From Hondaea fermentalgiana (taxonomy: Eukaryota; Sar; Bigyra; Thraustochytrida; Thraustochytriidae), in the NCBI GenBank assembly GCA_014084085.1, contig NPFB01000053.1:12281-76280 (forward strand): 64,000 nt of DNA, read 5' to 3'. A model generated the notes under the pieces. That model did not search any database, was not told where the DNA came from, and saw only the letters and a program-made list of their open reading frames with translations. Positions 11,129 through 21,011 of this stretch are shown one piece after another (the stretch's first letter is position 1; every line of letters begins with the position of its first letter). The translations under genes were made by a program, and so were the position numbers.

Positions 11129-13348
11129 CTATCGAGGAGCAGCGGCAATGTTGCCACCGTCGACAGTGTAAATGGATCCAGTGGTGCTACGCGCGGTCGC
11201 GAGCGAAAGAAAGGCCTGGGCAACATCGTCGGCGGAAACCTCAACACTGAGCAGGTTAGACTTGAAGTACTGCTCGGCGGTAAGACCGCGAGCCTGTGCC
11301 CGCTTCTCGACAAGGGCAATATCAAAGAGGTTGGTGCGCACGCGATCGGCATTGACAGCGTTGCTGCGAATACCACGGTCGCCGTACTCGACGCAGTACT
11401 GGCGCATGAGGCCAAGAGCCGCAGCCTTGGCCACGCAGTACGGCCCAAGCTTGGGACCAGGGTTGAGCGGGGCCTTGGAAATGTTGTAGAGAAGCGCGCC
11501 ACCCGTGCCCTGAGCGACCATGCGGCGCACACCGGCACTCGACACCCAGTGATGACCGTAAAAGTTAATGTCCATCGACTTCTTCAGCGCCGCAGGATCA
11601 ACGCTGGCCAGGCCCGGCGCAGCCTGCACGACAATGCCAGCGTTCGAGACGACAATGTCGACACCGCCAAAGGCCACGCAAAGCTTGTGAAAGGCCTCCT
11701 CGACCTGCGCCGGATCGCTCACGTCAGCAATCGCGCCGGCCACAGCAAATTTGTTCTTGGTCGCCTGCGCGACAGCAGCCACGCCCTCGCTGACGCGCTC
11801 CGGAAGCAGGTCCACGATAAAGACGCTGGCGCCAGCCTTGGCAAAATGCACCGCGGTCTGGAGACCGATGCCCGAGCCGCCGCCCGTAATGAGTGCAACC
11901 TTGCCGTGGAGAGCTCCCGCAGCCTTGGCGCCGAGCTTGAGCTTGGCCTGCTCCAACGACCAGTACTCGACGTCAAAAATCTCTTCCGTGTTCACCGGCT
12001 CAAAGGTACCCGAGGATTCGAGACTCGAGACCAGGGTCGGCACAGTGTGCTCGTAAATGTCAGCCGCGATCGAGCACGACTTGGCATCGCGCGCAACCGT
12101 AAAGAGACCAAAGTGCTCCACCAGCAAAACGCGCGGAAGCGGGTCAAGCTCCTGCTTCGTGCCGCCCACGCGCTCATTGTTGCTGCGAAAGTACTCGTGG
12201 TAGCGGTCCACGTACGCTTGCATCTGCTCGCGCAGGTACGTGCGGAGGGCCTTGTCACCCTCGGGGGTCTCGGCCACGCCCGCCGGGTCCTCGCCCTCGC
12301 CGTAAAAGCGGCCCTGTTCCAAGCCACGGATCACGAGCGGGACCTGCTTGGTGCGGATCACGTGGTCCGGGGTGATGCAACCAATCTGCGAGAGCTTGTC
12401 GCACTCCTCGGACTGGGCAAAGGCCGCCACCTCAGGAGAGTCGCGGTACGCCAGGATCCAACCTGCTCCGCCGTCGACATCGCCCGAGAATTCGGCAAAG
12501 ACGCCGCGCAAGACGCTGGTGGCGCGATCGAAAAAGGCGGCCGATGGCTCCTTACGCGGGCGCAGCGTCAGAGCGTTGTGCTCGCGCGAGGCCAGGTAGC
12601 GCTCGGCAAGGTTTACAGCCTTGATGTGCTTCTCATACGAGTCGCGCGCCTCCTCGCCCCAGGTAAAGAGACCGTGCTTGAGCAGAATGAGGCAGTCCAG
12701 GTCGTCGCCAGCCTCGGCCAGGACCTTGCGCGCCGCACCAGCAAGAGGGAAGCCCGGAATGTGGTAGGGCACCACGGCGAACTTGAGCTCGCCGCCAAAG
12801 GCCTCGGTAAAGAGCCGGGTGGCCTCTTCCACCGAGTGGTCCGCCAGCGCCACAATGGCGTCGGCATGGCTGTGGTCCACAAAACGCGCAGGCAGCAGAG
12901 CATGCAAAAGGGTCTCCACGGACGGGTTCGGCGACGAAGCGTCGAGCATGTGGGTGCGGAACTCGTTGACCATTTCCGGGTCCGTCATCGAGTCGAGCTC
13001 GAGCAGCCTGCGCAAATGCACGAGGTCGACCTGGGGAAAACCCTTGGGGATGATGCTGTCCAGGTTGTATCCGCTTCCCTTGACGCAGAGCACGTCCACT
13101 TCGTCGCCTACGCGCGTCTTGCTCTTCAGCTTGACGCTTGTGTTGCCGCCGCCATGGAGCACGAGCGAGGCCTCGCGACCAATCAGGTTGCTCGTGTAGC
13201 ACCGAATGGCCAGCTCCGCGGGGGCTTCAGGAAACCGCTCGCAGTACGCCTTGGCTTCGGCTTCATCGTACACTGGATACGCGACCTCCTTTACGTGCAC
13301 GGGGCCCTGGCTTACCTGGGCAAGCCCGCTGCAGCCGCACGAAGTCAT
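11129..13348 (-). CDS. Bifunctional class II aldolase / short-chain dehydrogenase (RhaD-ADH type)
   Basis: This 739-aa protein has two enzyme modules. The N-terminal part is a class II (zinc) aldolase with the GGGNTS motif, an HSH zinc-binding motif (H159, H161) and a distal KHGLFTWG histidine motif. The C-terminal part, from about residue 480, is a classical SDR with TGGGSGIG (T488-G495), SNAG, a serine 13 residues before the catalytic tyrosine, and YCVAK (Y637, K641). This architecture is that of the bacterial bifunctional rhamnulose-1-phosphate aldolase/lactaldehyde dehydrogenase (COG3347). It would cleave a ketose-1-phosphate and oxidise or reduce the released aldehyde. The eukaryotic substrate is unknown; no other rhamnose-pathway gene is in the window. 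Single exon. Bacterial ancestry by lateral transfer is a reasonable inference but unproven. Confidence 0.9.
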   Translation of the reverse strand: MTSCGCSGLAQVSQGPVHVKEVAYPVYDEAEAKAYCERFPEAPAELAIRCYTSNLIGREASLVLHGGGNTSVKLKSKTRVGDEVDVLCVKGSGYNLDSIIPKGFPQVDLVHLRRLLELDSMTDPEMVNEFRTHMLDASSPNPSVETLLHALLPARFVDHSHADAIVALADHSVEEATRLFTEAFGGELKFAVVPYHIPGFPLAGAARKVLAEAGDDLDCLILLKHGLFTWGEEARDSYEKHIKAVNLAERYLASREHNALTLRPRKEPSAAFFDRATSVLRGVFAEFSGDVDGGAGWILAYRDSPEVAAFAQSEECDKLSQIGCITPDHVIRTKQVPLVIRGLEQGRFYGEGEDPAGVAETPEGDKALRTYLREQMQAYVDRYHEYFRSNNERVGGTKQELDPLPRVLLVEHFGLFTVARDAKSCSIAADIYEHTVPTLVSSLESSGTFEPVNTEEIFDVEYWSLEQAKLKLGAKAAGALHGKVALITGGGSGIGLQTAVHFAKAGASVFIVDLLPERVSEGVAAVAQATKNKFAVAGAIADVSDPAQVEEAFHKLCVAFGGVDIVVSNAGIVVQAAPGLASVDPAALKKSMDINFYGHHWVSSAGVRRMVAQGTGGALLYNISKAPLNPGPKLGPYCVAKAAALGLMRQYCVEYGDRGIRSNAVNADRVRTNLFDIALVEKRAQARGLTAEQYFKSNLLSVEVSADDVAQAFLSLATARSTTGSIYTVDGGNIAAAPR

Positions 13349-13928
13349 CTTTCTCGTATCTCACGCTAATGCACGTGCGCTTGCTCCACCTTGGAGCTAG
13401 CTCGTCGACGAGGTTCGCGAGGAAACCTCTGCCTCCGTCGCCTCTCCGTCTGTCTCGGCTTGTCTCGGGCGCTGCTGCTTCGCGTCGCAGGCGCGCGCGC
13501 GATCTCCTCAAGGCCTTTTGGATCGCGTTTGCTTTGATTTGATGGGTGGTGGCGAAGTGGTCTCATCTCCTCACAATGACCGCAAGTTCAACTTCAAGCC
13601 CAAGTTGTACTTCTAGGCTACCGTGTATGTAATAAGGGAGAAACAAGGCAGCCGAGGTGAGGTATTGATTGTCCTGGCAGCAGCAAGGGCGGTGAGAAAT
13701 GCAATAATGAAACCTACGCTCTCATTTGTCGTTTTCCCCGCAAACGTCAACGTTGGAGCAAGCAAGACCAGCTGCTGCTGCTGCTGCTGCTCAAGACTTT
13801 GGAAATGTAAGTGCCTCGAAAGAGAGAGCTACAATCGTCTGTCAATCGCTTCAATGAGAAGTAACAAAGAAACAAACTCCGCCCAAAGTTATGATACACT
13901 TTTATTCTTATTGAGACGGTCAACAAGT
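13349..13928. other. Tandem spacer between KIN17 and aldolase/SDR
   Basis: This 580-bp region is presumed to contain the promoter of the aldolase/SDR gene and the KIN17 3' UTR. It has a short GCT run near 13771-13791. No gene was recognised. Confidence 0.55.
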
Positions 13929-15278
13929 TTAGACGCCAGAGCCAAGGTCAAAATACCGACACACGTTTTCATAGTCGAGCGCAACGTCGGTAGAAGACCC
14001 CTGAACGCATACTCTGGCCTTGAATTGGTCTTCAAGCAAACCCTTCATGATCCCGCGTTGGCCTCGTAGCGCCATATCCGATTTTTTTGATACAATGAGC
14101 ACAGGTCCCCCGACGTCCGGAAGGACCGTTTCAAGGTGACTTTCTTTGGCCCAGACAACTTCGTCCGGATCATCCATGAGCTGCAGCTCGGCCTTCACCT
14201 TTCCAGAAGATTCCGATCGGGTTGCCCTCACTACGATGGCCTTGCATTTCTTGAGATTGCCATTGCCCACCTTGCTCGAAATAATCTTTACAACCAGGCC
14301 AGGGACGAGCCATGAGCCATCAATCAAGCCATCTACAAGGCTTGCAGTGTTCGAGTTGCGCGTATCTGCTTCTTGGCTTTGACGCTGATCTTGGCCAGGT
14401 CTTGTTTCCTTTTCAGCCGCCTTATTGACATCGCGGGCCAATGCGTGCTGTCTAAATTCATCATGGTTATCTTCGTATCCTTCTCCTCGGTCTCGATCTT
14501 CATTTTGATCTTGATCTTGGTCCAAATCTTCTTCTTCTTCTTCTTCTTCTTCTTCTTCTTCTTCTAAATCACTGGCTTCGCCCTGGGGAAGTCGTCGGCG
14601 ACGCTTGCGCAAGGCAGAAGCATCCTGCAGCGAGACGCGAACCTTGCCAAGCTGCGCGCGACTCGACTCGTCGAGTTGCGAAGGGGCTACGACGGGAACT
14701 TGGTCCGTGGAAGCAAGAGCCTTTTGTTGCATCTCGAGAAGTTTGCGCCTGCGATCCTCGTCGTCGAGGTCGAACTTGCGCTTTTTGACCTTTTCAAGGT
14801 CGAGCTGGCGCTGCACATGCGTGGGGTCGCGATTAATCCATTGGATGCGGAAGCCACGCTCCGTCTCCTCTGCGCGCACAATGGACTCCTCGACAAGATA
14901 TTTCACAAATTGCGTAAGAGTGGCCCAACGCGTAGCGTTCATGTGCACGTGCTCGCGCTCCTGGATGTACTCGTTGTAGACGGCGTTGGCGTCGACAAAC
15001 TTGCTCTGGTGTCTGCGCGAGAGCAAATCGACGTAGCCTTTTTCAAATCTGCTCGAGAACTCGTCAAGGAACTTATTCTGGTTGCTTGCGAAGAGCTGCA
15101 TTTTGCGAATGTGCGCCTCCGACATGCAGTGGCACTTGAAGCCATTTTCGTCGCGGCACTGTTTCTCGCACATTTGGCAGTAGAAGCGCAGTTTCCCGAG
15201 CCCTCGCGCCTTCATCTTGTTGGCCACCGCCTTGGCCGACCCGGGCAGCGCCTTGCCCTGCTTGCTCTTGCCCCCCAT
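13929..15278 (-). CDS. KIN: KIN17 nuclear zinc-finger protein
   Basis: The 449-aa protein matches KIN17 closely at its N-terminus (ANKMKARGLGKLRFYCQMCE, RDENGFKCHCMSEAH). The zinc-finger ligands are C34, C37, H50 and H56. A KIN17 winged-helix region follows (VYNEYIQEREHVHMNATRW, then GFRIQWINRDP). The C-terminal third has two small SH3/KOW-like segments (SWLVPGLVVKIIS and LRGQRGIMKGL). KIN17 is a conserved nuclear protein of pre-mRNA splicing and DNA-damage response. A run of about 13 glutamates is encoded by a CTT array at 14527-14566. I chose the ATG at 15276-15278 because it gives the family N-terminus; the open frame continues upstream only as Arg-rich non-conserved sequence. The gene is divergent from the DHHC gene. 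Confidence 0.95.
   Translation of the reverse strand: MGGKSKQGKALPGSAKAVANKMKARGLGKLRFYCQMCEKQCRDENGFKCHCMSEAHIRKMQLFASNQNKFLDEFSSRFEKGYVDLLSRRHQSKFVDANAVYNEYIQEREHVHMNATRWATLTQFVKYLVEESIVRAEETERGFRIQWINRDPTHVQRQLDLEKVKKRKFDLDDEDRRRKLLEMQQKALASTDQVPVVAPSQLDESSRAQLGKVRVSLQDASALRKRRRRLPQGEASDLEEEEEEEEEEEEDLDQDQDQNEDRDRGEGYEDNHDEFRQHALARDVNKAAEKETRPGQDQRQSQEADTRNSNTASLVDGLIDGSWLVPGLVVKIISSKVGNGNLKKCKAIVVRATRSESSGKVKAELQLMDDPDEVVWAKESHLETVLPDVGGPVLIVSKKSDMALRGQRGIMKGLLEDQFKARVCVQGSSTDVALDYENVCRYFDLGSGV
14527..14566 (-). repeat. Triplet array encoding a Glu run in KIN17
   Basis: Consecutive TTC triplets on the plus strand are read as GAA on the minus strand and produce a polyglutamate linker between conserved KIN17 domains. 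Length variation between strains is likely. Confidence 0.9.
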
Positions 15279-15635
15279 CGCGCCTCCTGCCCGCTCGCGC
15301 GCCCGCCTGCTCCCGGTCGCCCTGCGTGCGTTTCCAGCGCGGGGTCCCCGGCTCCCGCTCTGTTCTCTGTTGGCTTCCCTTCGCTTGCAACACCGATTTG
15401 CGTTCCCCAGGCGACCGACCAAGCCAGAGCCTGCTTCGGCGGCGCTCGTCGCGAGGCTCGCCGCCGCGCTCTGCCGCGCTTGCCGCGCTCTGCCGCGCTT
15501 GCCGCGCTACGGGTCTGCTCGAGCCGGCGAGTGGCCCTGCTTTCCGCCGCCTTCTTACTACTACGGGAATAGTACAGCGTACCTGCCCTGGCTGATTGAT
15601 GCTCCTGCTGTCACAGCAAGAAGGCCGTCGGGCGA

Positions 15636-15678
<43 letters not shown>

Positions 15679-16014
15679 GATGAAGGAGCTTCGCATGCCG
15701 CATACACACAATACAGACAGACAGACAGACAGTCTCGGCGCGAGCCCGCGCAGCGCAGCGCCGACGCAGGCAGCGCGAGGCAGGAGGAGGACGGCGACCA
15801 CTCGAGCCCGCGCGGAAGACGCCGAGCACGGCGGGTCGCTGGCCGGGGCTGGCCGGGCTGAGCTGGACGAGGTTGAGTCGGTCCGCTCGCGCTTGGAAAG
15901 AAGGCGAGCGAGTGAGCAACGACGACGAGGAGGAGGAGAAGCGCGCGCACCCCCCCCCCAAAAAAACTCCCTCTCGCCCCCTTTCGCTCGCGGTGCCGCT
16001 GACGAGAGGAGACG
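15279..16014. other. Divergent spacer between KIN17 and DHHC
   Basis: This 736-bp head-to-head spacer should hold two promoters. It contains an AAAG array (15635-15678), a CAGA run (about 15713-15732) and a C-run followed by an A-run (about 15951-15967) just upstream of the DHHC start. No gene was recognised. Confidence 0.6.
15635..15678. repeat. (AAAG)n array
   Basis: About eleven AAAG units lie between the divergent KIN17 and DHHC genes. Confidence 0.93.
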
Positions 16015-17133
16015 ATGGACGAATCCTTGTGCGCATGCTGGCGCGAGTGCGGGACAGATGATGACCATCCGTCGTGGTTCGTCAAAGACTGCTGCGGCAT
16101 GATCTGCGCAACCATCACCCAAGGCCTCCTCATCTTCGCAGAGTACGTCGTCGTGGTGGACGTGATCATGCCCTGGATGGGAGATAGCTTTTGGGGCCAA
16201 TTCCATGTTGTCGCCTTCTCCACCATTGTTGCTCTGGCCATGATCTCTCATGTGCGCGCTATGACCACGGACCCCGGAGCCGTCCCAAAAAATGCGGTCC
16301 CCGCGGATTTTGAGCCCGGCGACACGGGCAAATCCTTTCGCGTCTGCCTCAAGTGCGACGCATACAAGCCCCCGCGCACGCACCATTGCTCCATTTGCCA
16401 GCGGTGCATCGTCAAGCTCGACCACCACTGCCCCTGGGTCAACAACTGCGTCGCGCTGGGCAATCACAAGTTCTTTTTGCTTTTTCTTCTCTATGTGTTC
16501 TCCGCCAGCGTCTACGCGCTGACTCTGCTCATGGCCCGCTTCGCACACTGCTCGGGCAAGTCTGTATCCCCGCGGCGTAAGCGTCTTCGTGCAGAACGTC
16601 TTCGCAAGCAGGACGTACAAAGCGAGATGCTCGACACCGCCGTTGAGGCCGCCATTGACGTAGCGGTGCAGACCATGACAGGGAACAAGGACGAACCTGT
16701 CTTCTACCCCGAGTGCAACATGTCTGTCCTCGCCAACATCCTCATGTTCTTTGTAATTGTCGAGGGCGTCCTCTTTGGTCTCTTTACCATGTGCATGCTC
16801 TGCGACCAGACCAACATGGTACTTACGGCTAACTCCAAGATTGATCGCCTCCAGGGCGCGCGGTCGTCGAAGCGCCCGATCTGCGACAACCTCACGGAAG
16901 TCTTTGGCGGCGAGCCTCGCTTCTCCATCTTTTGGCTTCTCCCCACCAAGATCTCTCACACCCGCCCAGAAGAGGTATACGGCTACCGTGTTCATGATCC
17001 CTCTGAGCTGGCGGCCATGACCAGTGTTACCATTCCAGACGGCGCAGAGATGCCGGAGGACCTGACACACGCTGTGTCATCCACAAGCACGATGAATTCG
17101 GACGGCCTCCAGCGCAAGGTCGAGTTTGTTTAA
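16015..17133 (+). CDS. DHHC-type palmitoyltransferase
   Basis: This 372-aa integral membrane protein transfers palmitate to cysteines of substrate proteins on endomembranes. The cysteine-rich domain reads [20 protein letters not shown] and leads into [19 protein letters not shown]; the catalytic tetrad is D136-H137-H138-C139. Two hydrophobic segments precede it (near residues 31-50 and 62-80). Two follow it: [20 protein letters not shown], and [20 protein letters not shown] after a cytosolic-type insertion of about 55 residues. This gives the usual four-pass topology with the active site in the cytosol. It resembles the GODZ/ZDHHC3-7 group. Single exon; the TAA stop lies about 30 bp before an assembly gap, so the 3' UTR is missing. 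Confidence 0.95.
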   Translation: MDESLCACWRECGTDDDHPSWFVKDCCGMICATITQGLLIFAEYVVVVDVIMPWMGDSFWGQFHVVAFSTIVALAMISHVRAMTTDPGAVPKNAVPADFEPGDTGKSFRVCLKCDAYKPPRTHHCSICQRCIVKLDHHCPWVNNCVALGNHKFFLLFLLYVFSASVYALTLLMARFAHCSGKSVSPRRKRLRAERLRKQDVQSEMLDTAVEAAIDVAVQTMTGNKDEPVFYPECNMSVLANILMFFVIVEGVLFGLFTMCMLCDQTNMVLTANSKIDRLQGARSSKRPICDNLTEVFGGEPRFSIFWLLPTKISHTRPEEVYGYRVHDPSELAAMTSVTIPDGAEMPEDLTHAVSSTSTMNSDGLQRKVEFV

Positions 17134-17165
17134 AATTCCTTTCGTTGTACCGCGGGGGGGGGCGG

Positions 17166-17265
17166 NNNNNNNNNNNNNNNNNNNNNNNNNNNNNNNNNNN
17201 NNNNNNNNNNNNNNNNNNNNNNNNNNNNNNNNNNNNNNNNNNNNNNNNNNNNNNNNNNNNNNNNN
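17166..17265. other. Assembly gap (100 N) inside a G-rich tract
   Basis: The gap is flanked by runs of G on both sides (17153-17165 and 17266-17280), so it probably formed where a poly-G or GGGGC tract could not be read through. The true length is unknown. Confidence 0.97.
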
Positions 17266-18003
17266 GGGGGGGGGAGGGGGGAAGAAAGGGATCGAGGAAG
17301 GGAAAATGGAAGATTCAGGGTTCCACCGTGTCATTCATCTCTCGCGTACGTGCAGCGTGACAGCGTCTCGCTTAGAAATTGTGACGATCAAGGCTGCAAG
17401 CGATCTTTTTGTCGAGGTGCAATGAACCCGGCGACAAGCAAATTTTGCCGACTTTTGCAGTTCATCCAGTCCTTTCAGAACCTGACACGTTTTGCGTCGG
17501 TAGTAGCAGGTTCACCTGGCTTTTTGATGATGATTACCAGGAAAATATGATCAAGTCAGCCCATTTTCAAGTGTATACGTCTCAGCAGGCAGAGAACATT
17601 GTTCTGCGTTCAAAGGACTTTTCTTCAACTTTTTTCCTTGACTCGTTTCGCTTGTTCGTTTTGCTCGTATATCGTCTTTGTCTGTTGGTCAAGAAATTGG
17701 CAGTGAGACAGTCTTGTTCCCTGTGGAGGCATCTCAAAACAAAACAAAGCAAAAAAAAAAACAAAGTCAATCTATACTCTATAGTTTATCAACTGACAAT
17801 ACATAGCTCTTGGACGGAGCGCGGTCCGGCGTATCAATTGGCAGTTGAGTGAGTGTGAACCTTTGTCCCCATGTTACGGGCTGTGTTAGAGCCAACTATT
17901 TAAAAAAAAAAAACAAGATCAAGCCAGGCAAGCAGCGCGGGTTGTATTCCCCATCACATCCTTTGCAGTCTGGGCACTCATAGTCAGTCAGTCAGTCAGT
18001 CAG
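17266..18003. other. Convergent spacer, no clear gene
   Basis: The stretch is less GC-rich than coding DNA and has A-runs (about 17751-17761 and 17901-17911) and an AGTC array (17982-18009). An open frame at 17409-17852 was considered, but it has no domain and ends in low-complexity Lys-rich sequence. I treat the stretch as 3' UTR/spacer. Confidence 0.5.
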
Positions 18004-18009
18004 TCAGTC
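17982..18009. repeat. (AGTC)n array overlapping a stop codon
   Basis: About six to seven AGTC units run into the TGA stop of the minus-strand membrane-protein gene (stop at 18004-18006). Length changes here could alter the C-terminus. Confidence 0.88.
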
Positions 18010-19116
18010 GTGCTCATGTAAAAGCTTCTGCCGATGTTCTGCCTTGGCCAATCCTGTCTGAAGCGAGTCAAAGCACAGCTTGCGGTGATTGAGGAAGCGC
18101 TGCCACTTGCTCATGTAATGTCGAAAGGTACTCGCAACCAAAATGACGTAAAAGGCCTGAATCATGAAGAAGACAATCAAGAGCTGCCCCAGCTCATAGC
18201 CCTCGTAAATGAGAAACATGGCATGCTGCGCGAGCGAGCCCAAGACTGCGGCCGCTGCGCTATACGGATACGGGGTCTCCCAGAGCCGCTTGAAAGGCAG
18301 TCGCAAAACACCCCAGACATAGCGCCAATAAAAAACTACAGAACCAGCCATGATTAACAGAGCGATCACGACCGGCGAATACTCCCAGTAGTTGAGGCAG
18401 ATCAGACTCACGCTCTGCACTACTGTCAAGAAGATCCAGCACCCGATGGCAAGCGCAAGGTAGTGCCGCTTGAGATCTCGCTTGAGATTCATTTCAGCTG
18501 TAGAAAAGGTAATATCAACCTTGATGCTGTCGGCCCTGCTTTGGAAGCTCGAGTCCGCCCCGTTGGGCCCCGAGCGGATGCGAGGTGCAAAGGGGCCCAC
18601 TCCGGGTCTTCCCACGGGCGGTGACAAGCTCGCTGGAAAGACAGGATTCCACGATCCTTCTTCGTCGTCAACGTCGTGGGAGAATGACCCTACCGAAGCA
18701 ATTCGATCTCGAAAAAAAGCTCCGACAGGCCCCGGCGATTCTCCTGCGGCGCTGGGCGGCGGGCCATCGCGGGGAATGAACCAATTGCTCATGGCCTTGA
18801 CCAGGTGCCGACCGCCTTCTTCGAGTGTCACATCGTCGTTTCCGTCATCGAGTGCAAGATTTCTCGCATGGTTGCCATCCCCATCGTCAGAGCGCATGGC
18901 AGCACCAGGTCGCGGTGGCGCCGGCGGCGCTGCTTCGAGGTTGCGAAAACCCTCTGAGTTGTCGTCCGACGCGTCGGCGCCTGCGGTGCCGGTAGCCCCT
19001 CCTTGAAGCATTCTGCGCGCGCGTTGGCCGTTGTTGCCCACGAACGAAGCCGCAAAGTCCTCGTCCTCGCTGGCCACCGCCTGCACTCTCGAGTCTCCCT
19101 GCCACGGCCACGACAT
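18004..19116 (-). CDS. Four-pass membrane protein of unknown function
   Basis: This 370-aa protein is not recognised. Residues 1-215 are hydrophilic, low-complexity (Gly, Pro, Asp, Ser) and probably disordered. Four hydrophobic helices follow: LALAIGCWIFLTVVQSVSLI (about 221-242), SPVVIALLIMAGSVVFYW (about 250-270), a Tyr/Ala-rich helix (about 287-307) and LLIVFFMIQAFYVILVAS (about 314-335). A basic C-terminal tail with a KWQRFLNHRKLCFDSL segment ends the protein. The ATG at 19114-19116 opens a clean frame. The coding potential is convincing because the helices are evenly spaced and the frame is long with no competing domain. No enzymatic motif is visible. Confidence 0.75.
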   Translation of the reverse strand: MSWPWQGDSRVQAVASEDEDFAASFVGNNGQRARRMLQGGATGTAGADASDDNSEGFRNLEAAPPAPPRPGAAMRSDDGDGNHARNLALDDGNDDVTLEEGGRHLVKAMSNWFIPRDGPPPSAAGESPGPVGAFFRDRIASVGSFSHDVDDEEGSWNPVFPASLSPPVGRPGVGPFAPRIRSGPNGADSSFQSRADSIKVDITFSTAEMNLKRDLKRHYLALAIGCWIFLTVVQSVSLICLNYWEYSPVVIALLIMAGSVVFYWRYVWGVLRLPFKRLWETPYPYSAAAAVLGSLAQHAMFLIYEGYELGQLLIVFFMIQAFYVILVASTFRHYMSKWQRFLNHRKLCFDSLQTGLAKAEHRQKLLHEHD

Positions 19117-19980
19117 TCACGTCTGCACTCGCGCGACCTTGTTGCCGAGCGCCCGCGCCCGGCTCGCTCGCTGGCTGGCTACTTTTATTATTTTACCTGA
19201 CCCTTCCTTCCCGCCCGCCAGGACGAGCTGAGTTGCTCAGTTGCTCTTTTGCTCTCATTCTGTCACTGTCAGTCAGGTGTATCCAGATCTTGAAATGCCA
19301 GAGACGCATCTGACAGTGAGTCAAGAGGAAGATGGCCGGCCAGCCATCGAGAGAAGGTGGCGGCGGTCAGCATCGTAGCTCACGTTGGCCGTGTTGTCTT
19401 CGCGTACACTTTGTTAAGAAATGTATCACCAGAAGCTGCAAAAAGCGAGCGACAGTCAACAGCTGAGATTCTTTTCCTGGTGAAAGGTGACCGCTTACCC
19501 AACGCGAAACAGTGACAGCGCTCCCTTACAAGCTGATCTAGCTGCCAACAACACTCGTCCAGCGTCACACGCCCTACCTGCCTTCGTGGCAAGCATCCTT
19601 AAGAGTACGAGCAAGACTCTCTTTGAAATCGCAAAGACAAATTCTTCTTTCCTTCAATCATGAAAGGAATACAACAGTACATCCAGTCATGCTCCCAAAA
19701 CGGATCTTAACAAAGTAATTATTCATAACGCCAATAGCTGATGATACATACCAGCGGTTGGTTGTATCAGACATCTCCAATAATAAATATTTTAAAATGC
19801 TCGAAGAAACCCTTTGCTGAACTTTGTCCGTGCCTCGTGATAGCGCTCTTTATACAGCTTTCGAGTCACATTTTTCAGTGTACGGCTCTACTATACAGTG
19901 ATCATCAAACCACCTTGATCAAGATTGAATTTTAAGTTAGAATGCGCGCTACAGTGATCACAAATCTTGAAAAGTGCAGC

Positions 19981-20340
19981 AGCTCCTTCTTCGGATTTTG
20001 AGATAAACAACTTATTTTTAGCAAATTTAAATCATTATTTGCTCAAAATATAAATAGTACATAAAAAAATAATTTATTTATACTAATAATAAGCGAAAGC
20101 AATGCAAAATAATATCTATGATAATATATTATTTATTTTATTATATTTATATAATAGTTATGATAAAAAATTTGTTTTGACTATTTTAAAAAATTATGCT
20201 AAAAAGAAAAATGAGCACAAAAAGAAAATGTTGAATAACTACAATGCCAAGATAGATAGAACTATTCTAGTCGCATAATATAGACCGATAGACTATGAAG
20301 GTGCTACGTGTAGATTATGAGATCATTTAAATCGGTATAT
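19981..20340. other. AT-rich island in a GC-rich genome
   Basis: By direct count the 300 bases 19981-20280 contain about 59 G or C (about 20%), and the central 180 bases (20041-20220) about 27 (15%). Nearly everything else in the window is well above 50% GC. The island contains AATAAT, TTATTT and ATATT strings but no long ORF. It is followed by an abrupt GC-rich block at 20351-20430. Candidate explanations are a nuclear insertion of organellar DNA, a decayed mobile element, a replication origin or a centromere-like low-GC region. Confidence 0.8.
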
Positions 20341-20350
20341 GAGGTAAAAT

Positions 20351-20430
20351 CGATGCCGCCGGGCCCTCCAGGATACGGTGCTGCGGTGCTCGATGCCCTT
20401 CCCTCCGGGACGAATGAGGTGCTGTAGACC
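20351..20430. other. GC-rich cluster next to the AT island
   Basis: About 80 bases of GC-rich DNA follow directly after the AT-rich stretch. They contain CGATGCC twice, 40 bp apart (20351 and 20391), each followed by a GC-rich CCCTCC-containing stretch. The pattern resembles GC clusters embedded in AT-rich organellar DNA. No coding or tRNA assignment could be made. Confidence 0.5.
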
Positions 20431-21011
20431 AAAGATATCGCCGCATATTGCTCTATTATCATTTGATTAGCTCCTTACGGTGTTATTGAGCTATCTATGT
20501 CCATAAATTAATGTATACTTTGTCTGCAAACGCTCGCGAAGATTTTGGTGAAATTCTACGGTTTTTGGCATTGTGATCGCTCCATTTTCCCAGCCTTTCA
20601 ACCTCGAAGTATCTGATAAGCATTACGTATTTTATAAGTCGTGCTACGAATTCAAGTATAATTCTCCTTTTGCGTTGCCTGTGTCTGGAAAGGTCCTCTG
20701 ATTTTTCTTTCTTCTTTTACGCACAGAGAGAGAGATCGACTGCAGGGGAGAAATAGAAGAATTTCCTATTATTCTTCGAATCTTCAGATATTCTTCTTGA
20801 GCTCTGCCACTGCGATGCTTGCGCAGCCCTCCCTTGCTTTGCTCTCTTTTCTCACGAGTTTCGCACGGCCAAGAGAGAAGGAATGGATTGGCTCTTTCAT
20901 TCTTTTCTCCCCGTTCTTTTGTTTGAATAAGAAAACGCCGAGAGCAAACTCAAAGGATCAATCCCACTCTCGATCGGTTTTGCGAGTAGTGACAACGACT
21001 CGGCAACAAGG

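Larger units (their letters stand above)
19117..21011. other. Divergent spacer with AT-rich core
   Basis: This 1.9-kb head-to-head spacer lies between the membrane-protein gene and the large E1-like gene. Both ends have ordinary composition and probably contain promoters. The middle (about 19940-20340) is extremely AT-rich and is listed separately. No ORF longer than about 70 codons has any recognisable domain, and no tRNA-like structure was found. Confidence 0.6.

Noticed and set aside
11123..13369. 748-aa plus-strand frame antisense to the aldolase/SDR gene
   Set aside because: Same cause: biased codon use on the coding strand keeps the opposite frame open. No motif is visible, and both enzyme domains are on the minus strand.
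15073..17070. 665-aa minus-strand frame across KIN17, the spacer and the DHHC gene
   Set aside because: It crosses two real genes in other frames and includes translated microsatellite sequence; no conserved domain.
17409..17852. 147-aa plus-strand frame
   Set aside because: Low similarity to anything I know, no domain, ends in Lys-rich low complexity, and lies in a spacer of 3' UTR character.
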